A stretch of 49,223 nucleotides of DNA, from assembly GCF_000518685.1 (NCBI RefSeq), contig NZ_KI912474.1, positions 14,318-63,540 of the forward strand. The letters run 5' to 3'. Of the stretch, positions 43,429 to 49,223 are shown piece by piece (the stretch's first letter is position 1; every line of letters starts with the position of its first letter). Both the position numbers and the translations under genes were made by a program. The DNA is from Eubacterium xylanophilum ATCC 35991 (GTDB lineage: Bacteria; Bacillota; Clostridia; Lachnospirales; Lachnospiraceae). Below the pieces are notes generated by a model that ran no database searches, had not been told where the DNA came from, and worked only from the letters and a program-made list of their open reading frames with translations.

Positions 43429-44385
43429 ATGCATATAGATGACAGATTTAGGATGATATGTACAGAGATAGAGGATTGCATTTTTCATGGAAAAAAAGAA
43501 TTCTACATATACCCTTTTGGGGCTGTGGGCACACAAGTAAAAGAAATACTGAATGGTCGATATGGAATAACAGAAAAAGGTGTAATAGATAACAAGTTAT
43601 CATATATAAGAAATAATGTTTTAAAGATATCGGATATACAAGAGAAAGACTTAAACTCGGAAAGTGTTATAATTGTATCTTCCGAAGATGGAAATATTAT
43701 GAAATCTATAGTAAAGTCGTTACCAGCGTTTATAAAGTCTGACCAAGTAACCTTTGCTTTGGCAAATGTATGGGAAGAGTGTCTCACAGATAACATGGAT
43801 TTTGATATTTTTTATAAGCATTGCAAGGTTGGTAAAAGAACTTCACAGTATAAATCATTATTAACACCATTTGCAGTTGCGGAAAACATCGGACGCTATT
43901 GTAACATAAATTACACGGCAAGAATAGTGCTTAATCATTCATTAGATTTAATATCAATACATAGTGGATTATTAGAATATAGAGCATGGGAGTCAGAAAT
44001 GGAGTATCAAAAAAAGTGCGAATATGTAAGTAAATATGGAAAGCACCATGATAACTGTTGGGCTTATTATGACAAGCCAACGAGAAAGAATCCCCCAGTG
44101 AATATTGGAAATGATGTATGGATTGGACAAAATGTTATTATTTTGCCAGGTGTAACTATTCATGATGGAGCGGTTTGTGCTGCTGGAGCAGTTGTAACTC
44201 ATGATGTCCCACCGTATACAATAGTAGGTGGTGTGCCTGCAAAACCAATACGAAAAAGATATTCAGATGACGTGATAGAAAAACTATTATCAATTCGGTG
44301 GTGGGATTGGACAGACGAAAAAATAAGAGAAAATATAGAGTATTTTTATCAACCGGAGAAGTTTGTTGAAAAATTTTATATATGA
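43429..44385 (+). CDS. hexapeptide-repeat O-acetyltransferase (CatB/Vat-like) with Rossmann-like N-terminus
   Basis: 318 residues. Residues about 18-110 ([27 protein letters not shown]) resemble the PglD-type N-terminal sugar-binding fold. The left-handed beta-helix acyltransferase part follows ([60 protein letters not shown]). It probably acetylates a sugar or surface glycan using acetyl-CoA; drug acetylation of the CatB/Vat type is less likely given the N-terminal domain. ATG 43429 lies 9 nt from AGGAG. A terminator follows. Confidence 0.8.
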   Translation: MHIDDRFRMICTEIEDCIFHGKKEFYIYPFGAVGTQVKEILNGRYGITEKGVIDNKLSYIRNNVLKISDIQEKDLNSESVIIVSSEDGNIMKSIVKSLPAFIKSDQVTFALANVWEECLTDNMDFDIFYKHCKVGKRTSQYKSLLTPFAVAENIGRYCNINYTARIVLNHSLDLISIHSGLLEYRAWESEMEYQKKCEYVSKYGKHHDNCWAYYDKPTRKNPPVNIGNDVWIGQNVIILPGVTIHDGAVCAAGAVVTHDVPPYTIVGGVPAKPIRKRYSDDVIEKLLSIRWWDWTDEKIRENIEYFYQPEKFVEKFYI

Positions 44386-44412
44386 GGAAAATGAATACGT
44401 TGCAGGATTAGG

Positions 44413-44446
44413 AGCACTTTAGAGAAATCTAAGGTGCTTTCTTTTT
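44413..44446 (+). terminator. terminator of the acetyltransferase gene
   Basis: AGCACTTTAGA pairs with TCTAAGGTGCT around GAAA, followed by a T-rich run. Confidence 0.75.
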
Positions 44447-44495
44447 GCAATAATTCCTCGGAGGAATTTTGCAAAAACACCAGAACGAAGAAAAG

Positions 44496-44527
44496 GAGAT
44501 TATCCCTTGGAGAGATAATCTCTTTTT
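44496..44527 (+). terminator. terminator-like hairpin beside the intron remnant
   Basis: GAGATTATC pairs perfectly with GATAATCTC and is followed by TTTTT, just before the group II intron sequence. Confidence 0.65.
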
Positions 44528-44530
44528 CGT

Positions 44531-44695
44531 TTGCGCGCCATGGGCGCGCTCTAACGGGTGTAAGTCCCGAACACGCCCAGATAGTGGGAAGTGTATAGCC
44601 GACCGAATAGCAAGGGTGTCCATCGTGAAGTGGAATCTGAAGGAAGCTGTAAGCAAATCTCTGGTCCGACGGACAGAAATCACACATAGAAAAAG
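44531..44695 (+). mobile_element. group II intron remnant, 5' domain I only
   Basis: The stretch with GCGCGCCATGGGCGCGC, CTAACGGGTGTAAGTCCCGA, ACACGCC, AGCAAGGGTGTCCATCGTG and GAATCTGAAGGAAGC is the familiar start of domain I of bacterial group II introns. It breaks off after about 165 nt. No reverse transcriptase and no domain V follow. The expected GUGCG 5' boundary reads TTGCG here. The gene-free stretch 44386-44794 holds this remnant, two terminators and the next promoter. Confidence 0.7.
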
Positions 44696-44745
44696 ACCTG
44701 TTAACAATACAACAATTCAAAAATGTGAAAAAATGTTGCAATAAC

Positions 44746-44774
44746 TTGCATATTTCAATCACTTCTCGTATAAT
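44746..44774 (+). promoter_or_regulatory. promoter of the DUF4143 ATPase gene
   Basis: TTGCAT (44746-44751), 17 nt, TATAAT (44769-44774), then GAGGTGATT and ATG 44795. Confidence 0.75.
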
Positions 44775-44794
44775 ATACGTGAGGTGATTTTTAT

Positions 44795-46027
44795 ATGAAA
44801 CTGTTTAGGCGAGAAAAGTATATATCACGAATAAGACCTTTTTTACATGATACTGACATAATCAAGGTTATAACAGGAATACGACGCTCAGGGAAGTCGA
44901 GTCTGCTGCAAACTGTTGTAGAAGAATTGATGGAAAGCGGCGTGAGTAAAAATAATATATTCTTTTATAACCTTGACAAATACGGCTATAAAAATATTAA
45001 AACTCCGGAAGCATTGGAAGAATTACTGTTTGGTGGTGAACACTCCGAGGGAATTAAGTATGTTTTTATCGATGAGATACAGAACGTTGAAGGCTTTGAG
45101 CCGGTATTGGAAGCGCTTAGACTGGAAGAGGATTATTCTATTTTCATCACAGGATCTAACTCTTACCTGTTGAGCGGCGAATTGGCGACCAAACTTACCG
45201 GACGATATTTAGAATTTGAGATTCAGACTCTTGGGTTTGATGAGTATGAAGCAATGAAGGCATTTTATGGAAAGATGATCGACACAGATATGCTAAGAGA
45301 ATTTGACTCATATCTGATTGGCGGTGGTTTCCCTAAAGCGCTATTTTATGATGAACTGAATGATAGGCAGTTGTATGTAAAAACAGTTCTTGACGACATA
45401 TTCAATAAGGACATAAAAGGGCGGGTCAAGATCAAGAATGTTGAGGCTTTCAATATTGTAAGAAATTATGTGATAAATAATTTTGGTTCAACTGTCAGCA
45501 TTAGTAACATATGCGATGATCTTAAGAAAACAGGGATAGCGATTACTCGTCCTACGATTACCAGATATATACAGGCGCTGTGTGATGCCAAGATCATCAG
45601 TGAATGTACCCGCTTTGACATGAAATCCAGACGTTCTATGAAGAATGAAAAGAAGTATTATCTGGCTGATCTTAGTATTTACTTTTCGATCAACACTGAT
45701 AACAGGATAAATTATGGACCGGTGCTTGAAAACGTGGTTTATCAATATGCAAGGTCAATGGGATATAAGGTGAGCGTCGGAAGGATTGGTAACTTGGAAT
45801 GTGATTTTGTATTGCGCAGCATACAGAATGAATATGCTTATGTACAAGTAGCCTTAACGATCATGGATAGCAAAAATACAGAAGACAGAGAGTACAGGCC
45901 TCTTGAAAACATAGCAGACGGCTATCCGAAATATCTGATTACACGAAGAGATCTGATACAAAAAAGAAATGGAATAAAACATGTAGATATCATAGATTTT
46001 ATTCTTGGCCAGAAAATGTTTGATTGA
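44795..46027 (+). CDS. AAA-type ATPase with DUF4143 domain
   Basis: 410 residues. Walker A GIRRSGKSSL (about 28-37), Walker B YVFIDEIQNVEGF, sensor SIFITGSNSYLL, then the C-terminal DUF4143 domain (TRPTITRYIQALCDAKIISE; LENVVYQYARSMGYKV; LECDFVLR). The last part resembles a nuclease-like fold. These are very common accessory ATPases of gut Firmicutes with no proven role. GAGGTGATT precedes the ATG. Confidence 0.9.
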   Translation: MKLFRREKYISRIRPFLHDTDIIKVITGIRRSGKSSLLQTVVEELMESGVSKNNIFFYNLDKYGYKNIKTPEALEELLFGGEHSEGIKYVFIDEIQNVEGFEPVLEALRLEEDYSIFITGSNSYLLSGELATKLTGRYLEFEIQTLGFDEYEAMKAFYGKMIDTDMLREFDSYLIGGGFPKALFYDELNDRQLYVKTVLDDIFNKDIKGRVKIKNVEAFNIVRNYVINNFGSTVSISNICDDLKKTGIAITRPTITRYIQALCDAKIISECTRFDMKSRRSMKNEKKYYLADLSIYFSINTDNRINYGPVLENVVYQYARSMGYKVSVGRIGNLECDFVLRSIQNEYAYVQVALTIMDSKNTEDREYRPLENIADGYPKYLITRRDLIQKRNGIKHVDIIDFILGQKMFD

Positions 46028-46133
46028 TTCAATATTGTTAAATTCTTGCTCACGCAACAGGCAAGAACGGAAACATCGTCGATATGAAAATGTATGCGCT
46101 TGTAAAGCAATAGTTTTTTTGTTGCTCACAGAA

Positions 46134-46265
46134 CCGAACGTCGAAAGCTGCGTGCTCCTCGAGCGTGTGAACAACCGAAAAGCAGATTCTTATGTGAAAC
46201 TGAATGTGAAGATGGAAGATTACTATCGGATTAAAGATGCAGAAGGTGGTGAAGCGAATGGATGA
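46134..46265 (+). pseudogene. detached C-terminal fragment of an RlmD-like methyltransferase
   Basis: PNVESCVLLERVNNRKADSY parallels GHVESIALLERVSNRKADAK at the end of the 39237 gene, and continues with KLNVKMEDYYRIKDAEGGE. No catalytic part precedes it; the upstream 100 nt are unrelated. The frame overlaps the Fic start. It marks a former end of an rlmD-like gene, probably left by integration of a mobile element. Confidence 0.65.
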
Positions 46266-47343
46266 TATAAAAAAAGATCCTTTTGAGGAATATATAAAGA
46301 ATCTGCCTCCTTCAAGGAAGGAGATGGGTCAGGCCTGGTCTGCCGCAATAGGACTTCAGGATGTGGACGGATTAAAAACATCCGAATACCTTTATGCTAC
46401 AGCCAGGAAAAACATTGATGGAGAAATATCCATTGATGAGGCTGGCGAGCTAATTGATTCATATTACGAGATCAGACAGGGAAGAAAAGAGCACGGGACC
46501 GAAGAAGCCGACAAGGTGGCTCAGAGAATTGCAAAATTATTGTCAGATAAGGCATTTGTATTTTCTCCGGCTCAATACATATCTATTCATAGAGAACTGT
46601 TCAAAGGAATTTATTCTCATGCAGGAAAAATCAGAGATTATAATATCACTAAGAAAGAATGGGTTCTGGATGGAAATACTGTGTCATATGGGCATGCACT
46701 TGATCTTAAGGAGACTCTTGAATATGATTTTTCACAGGAAAGGAACTTCCGTTACAATGGGCTAACAATGACAGAAGTAATCCATCATTTGTCGGTTTTT
46801 ATCTCCAGACTTTGGCAGATTCATGTGTTTGGCGAAGGAAATACGCGAACTACAGCAGTATTCTTTATAAAGTATTTGAGGCAATTGGGGTTTGAAGCGG
46901 ATAATGATATGTTTGCTGAGCATTCGTGGTATTTTAGAAATGCATTGGTTCGCGCTAATTACAGTAATATTAAAAAAGGAATCTACGAAACGACGGATTT
47001 CCTTGAGCTGTTCCTGCAAAATCTGCTGCTTGACGGGAAAAATGAACTCCATAACAGAGAAATGCATGTGGGTGGCATGTTTTCGAAAAAGAAGGGGATT
47101 GACCCAATAAAACGGGGAATTGACCCAATAAATGACCCAATAAACATAGTTGAGCTTAGTGAAAGAGAGAAAAAGATACTTGAACTCTTGAGACAGGATC
47201 CGACTTTGACTAGAGCTAAGATGGCGGGAATTCTTGGGTGTTCCGACGCGACTATAAAGAGAGCATTAGGATCTATGGTACAGAAAAATGTTATACGTCG
47301 TATTGGGTCAAACAAGAAGGGAGAATGGGTCATCAATTCTTGA
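46258..47343 (+). CDS. Fic family AMPylase-like protein with C-terminal winged helix
   Basis: 361 residues. The Fic motif HVFGEGNTR (189-197) fits HxFx(D/E)GNxxR, though the second Arg is replaced by Thr-Thr. Before it, DPFEEYIKNLPPSRKEMGQA and GLKTSEYLYATARKNIDGEISIDE (about 39-62) look like a VbhA-like inhibitory region. A winged helix (LSEREKKILELLRQDPTLTRAKMAGILG) ends the protein, after a curious DPI-repeat linker at 282-296. It probably transfers AMP to a target and regulates itself. ATG 46258 is favoured by GGTGGTG upstream. Confidence 0.88.
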   Translation: MDDIKKDPFEEYIKNLPPSRKEMGQAWSAAIGLQDVDGLKTSEYLYATARKNIDGEISIDEAGELIDSYYEIRQGRKEHGTEEADKVAQRIAKLLSDKAFVFSPAQYISIHRELFKGIYSHAGKIRDYNITKKEWVLDGNTVSYGHALDLKETLEYDFSQERNFRYNGLTMTEVIHHLSVFISRLWQIHVFGEGNTRTTAVFFIKYLRQLGFEADNDMFAEHSWYFRNALVRANYSNIKKGIYETTDFLELFLQNLLLDGKNELHNREMHVGGMFSKKKGIDPIKRGIDPINDPINIVELSEREKKILELLRQDPTLTRAKMAGILGCSDATIKRALGSMVQKNVIRRIGSNKKGEWVINS

Positions 47344-47448
47344 AACAGATTGTTATAGAGAGGGCAATAGGGCTTATAGATTATTGGTGCAATAAAGATA
47401 TCCGCAGCCTTATCCAAATGTCGTTTCCCAGACATTGGATTATGCATA

Positions 47449-47477
47449 TTGTGGTTCGAATGAATATGTGATATACT
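47449..47477 (+). promoter_or_regulatory. promoter of the XRE-RhuM pair
   Basis: TTGTGG (47449-47454), 17 nt, TATACT (47472-47477), 33 nt before the XRE start. Confidence 0.55.
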
Positions 47478-47510
47478 TTGAATATAAACACGCAATGCGA
47501 GGGGGAGAAT

Positions 47511-47717
47511 ATGGATATAGCTAAATCGATAAAAGAACTACGAGAAAGCACAGGGATGTCGCGTAAAGACTTTTCAGAGCATACGGGGATCCCTGTTCGC
47601 ACTTTGGAAGACTGGGAAGCGGGAAGGAGAACACCACCGGAATACATTCCCAGACTTATTGCTTACCAGTTGAAGTATGAGGAATTGGTGAAAGGGAAGG
47701 AGGATAACCTTCTATGA
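47511..47717 (+). CDS. small XRE-family HTH protein
   Basis: 68 residues, almost entirely one helix-turn-helix (IKELRESTGMSRKDFSEHTGIPVRTLEDWEAGRRTPPEY). ATG 47511 follows GAGGGGGAG. Its stop overlaps the RhuM start (ATGA), so the two are coupled; it probably represses the pair. It looks like an antitoxin or regulator, but partner function is unproven. Confidence 0.85.
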   Translation: MDIAKSIKELRESTGMSRKDFSEHTGIPVRTLEDWEAGRRTPPEYIPRLIAYQLKYEELVKGKEDNLL

Positions 47718-48727
47718 GAGATTTTGATAAGCAAATGGAAATGGTTCTCTATCATTCAGATGAAGGAGATGTTTCTGTTAATGCATACATTAAAGACGAG
47801 AGTATTTGGATAACACAGAAGGCGATGGCAGAGCTGTTTGGCGTCAATGTGCCTGATATATCGAAACATCTTTCCAATATATATGATGAAGGTGAATTGA
47901 CGAAAGAGGCAACTATTTCCAAAATGGAAATAGTTCAACGAGAAGGAAACAGAGATGTAAAGAGAACTCCGATTTTTTACAATCTAGACGCAATTATTTC
48001 TGTTGGATATCGTGTGAATTCAATTAAGGCAACAAAATTTCGCATCTGGGCTACTACAGTTCTTAAGGAATACATGACGAAAGGCTTTGTTCTGGATGAT
48101 GACCGACTGAAGCAAGGAAAAACTGCTTTCGGAAAAGATTACTTCCGCGAGTTGTTGGAGCGAGTTCGTTCGATTCGTGCCAGCGAGCGGCGTATCTGGC
48201 AGCAGATTACAGATATTTTTGCTGAGTGTAGCATTGATTACACAAAGGATTCCGAAGTGGCTTATCATTTTTATGCAACGATACAGAACAAGTTTCATTA
48301 TGCAATCACAAATCATACCGCTGCAGAGATAGTATACGAATCAGCAGATCATGAAAAAGAGCATATGGGACTTACAACCTGGAAGAATGCTCCGGATGGC
48401 AGAATACTGAAATCAGATGTTTCAGTTGCAAAGAACTATCTGGACGAAAAGCAGATTCGAAGGTTGGAACGTGCTGTTACAGGATATTTTGATTATATCG
48501 AGGATTTGATTGAGCGTGAGAATGTATTCACGATGGAAGAGTTTGAAAAGAGCGTAAATGCTTTTCTTGAATTCCGTCAGTATAAGATTCTTAAGGATAA
48601 CGGAAGAATATCTCATAAGCAGGCGATGGATAAGGCCAATGCCGAATATGAGATATTTAACAAGACCCAGCCTATTGAATCAGATTTTGATAAGGCAGTA
48701 AAGAAAATGCTCAAGGAGCAAAACTAA
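47714..48727 (+). CDS. RhuM family protein
   Basis: 337 residues. The N-terminal DNA-binding-like domain (SIWITQKAMAELFGVNVPDISKHLSNI) and central region (KFRIWATTVLKEYMTKGFVLDDDRLK) are typical of RhuM, named after a Salmonella pathogenicity-island gene. In Firmicutes it often sits in islands beside Fic/DOC or XRE genes; the function is unknown. It has a 4-nt overlap with the XRE gene. Confidence 0.88.
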   Translation: MRDFDKQMEMVLYHSDEGDVSVNAYIKDESIWITQKAMAELFGVNVPDISKHLSNIYDEGELTKEATISKMEIVQREGNRDVKRTPIFYNLDAIISVGYRVNSIKATKFRIWATTVLKEYMTKGFVLDDDRLKQGKTAFGKDYFRELLERVRSIRASERRIWQQITDIFAECSIDYTKDSEVAYHFYATIQNKFHYAITNHTAAEIVYESADHEKEHMGLTTWKNAPDGRILKSDVSVAKNYLDEKQIRRLERAVTGYFDYIEDLIERENVFTMEEFEKSVNAFLEFRQYKILKDNGRISHKQAMDKANAEYEIFNKTQPIESDFDKAVKKMLKEQN

Positions 48728-48806
48728 ACCGGACTAATAAAAAAAACAATGTGGCGGATTGTTGGCGGAAAACGATATGGGCATTGGGAAATAGGAGGGT
48801 AATGAG

Positions 48807-48995
48807 ATGGATAAAGTTTGGTCAGAAAAGAATAAGGAGATTCAGAAACTGCTGACAAAGGAAGCGACCTTTGAAGAGGCGATAGGGAAGCTTGCGTCCT
48901 TCCGGACGGAGATGTTTGAGCAGATAACGCAGATCGTGAACGGATATCCGGAGAAGGCATTCGCCGAGATGCCCTATAATGGTCTCATAAATTAA
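48807..48995 (+). pseudogene. DinB-like protein truncated by an IS3-family element
   Basis: 62 residues: KNKEIQKLLTKEATFEEAI and FRTEMFEQITQIVNGYPEKAF are the usual start of a DinB-like (YfiT/DUF664-type) four-helix protein of about 160 residues. The match stops at MPYNG and a stop codon appears where the insertion sequence begins. ATG 48807 has AGGAGG upstream. Confidence 0.65.
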
Positions 48996-49223
48996 GACAC
49001 TGAAAAAGACATTTCTTAATGAATCTGATATACTATAATCAAACCAAGAAAGAAGGTACTTATTATGTCCAGATCAAGAAGAAATTTCAGTGCAGAATTT
49101 AAAACCAACCTAGTTCTCCAATTGCTCAAAGGCGAGAAAGAATTAAATGTTCTTGCCGTAGAAAATGATATCCAACCAAATCTCCTCCGCAATTGGAAGA
49201 AGGAATTCCTTGCTAATGCCTCG
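48990..49223 (+). mobile_element. left end of an IS3-family insertion sequence (partial)
   Basis: A probable left terminal repeat (TTAAGACACTGAAAAAGAC and onward) lies within 48990-49020, and the transposase gene begins 50-70 nt inside. The element runs off the window. Confidence 0.55.
49065..49223 (+). CDS. IS3-family transposase OrfA, N-terminal part
   Basis: The first 53 codons of OrfA (MSRSRRNFSAEFKTNLVLQL, then KGEKELNVLAVENDIQPNLL), an HTH domain that binds the insertion-sequence ends. AGAAGG before ATG 49065. Cut by the window end. Confidence 0.8.
   Translation, partial: MSRSRRNFSAEFKTNLVLQLLKGEKELNVLAVENDIQPNLLRNWKKEFLANAS

Noticed and set aside
44469-44744. 91-codon frame across the intron remnant
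   Set aside because: Its sequence is explained by group II intron domain I, and it has no family resemblance.

Overview
The window looks like a chromosome segment of a motile, low-GC Gram-positive anaerobe of the Lachnospiraceae, with a Butyrivibrio or Pseudobutyrivibrio-like relative as the best guess. This rests on a large flagellin with a sigma-28-type promoter, many secreted Lys-rich Ig-like (BIG2) and fibronectin-like proteins, a CUT1 sugar transporter with a YesMN-type two-component system, UDP-galactopyranose mutase, a CBS/DRTGG Mn-pyrophosphatase, and DUF6273 and DUF4234/DUF2752 proteins. No rRNA, tRNA or CRISPR array was seen. All names come from reading sequences by eye; no database search was possible.

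Layout. 0-6 kb: a secreted BIG2 protein, a decayed membrane-protein remnant, flagellin (minus) and a divergent uncharacterised gene, each behind a sigma-28-like promoter, then a secreted NlpC/P60 peptidase. 6-8.5 kb: galK-galE (minus). 8.7-15.5 kb: a sugar ABC transporter (binding protein and two permeases) followed by a YesM-like histidine kinase, a YesN-like regulator and a YesL-like protein. The transporter and regulator promoters share a nearly identical 27-nt element over the -35 box. 15.5-16 kb: a gene-free, hairpin-rich stretch holding a tandem 43-bp repeat.

16-22.6 kb: the most interesting locus, an apparent four-gene operon. It encodes a zinc-ribbon/SPFH protein, a four-helix membrane protein, a SIR2-like protein and a zinc-ribbon/TIR/DUF6273 protein whose start overlaps the SIR2 stop by 4 nt. 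Two likely NAD-consuming domains with a membrane-scaffold protein suggest a Thoeris-like but differently built conflict or stress system.

22.8-26.3 kb: Mn-pyrophosphatase and a secreted transglutaminase-like protein (minus). 26.5-31 kb: a secreted three-repeat protein, a membrane Ser/Thr kinase and an HTH-like protein of unknown function in one operon. 31-40.7 kb: a small HTH protein, glf, a Zn/Mn-type ABC ATPase and permease without a binding protein, a Na/Pi cotransporter, DUF2752 and DUF4234 membrane proteins, a secreted FnIII protein, yhaM-like exonuclease and an rlmD-like rRNA methyltransferase.

40.7-49.2 kb: an accessory island starting at the 3' end of the rlmD-like gene. It contains an AbiE toxin-antitoxin pair, a decayed Cys-rich gene, an IS110 fragment joined to a serine-recombinase fragment, an acetyltransferase, the 5' part of a group II intron, a DUF4143 ATPase, a second rlmD-like C-terminal fragment, a Fic protein, an XRE-RhuM pair, and a DinB-like gene cut off by an IS3-family element that runs off the window.

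Three small families of dispersed sequence link distant loci: a 43-bp hairpin repeat (four copies), a roughly 75-bp terminator-like palindrome placed between convergent genes (two copies), and the 27-nt promoter element (two strong copies and one weaker).
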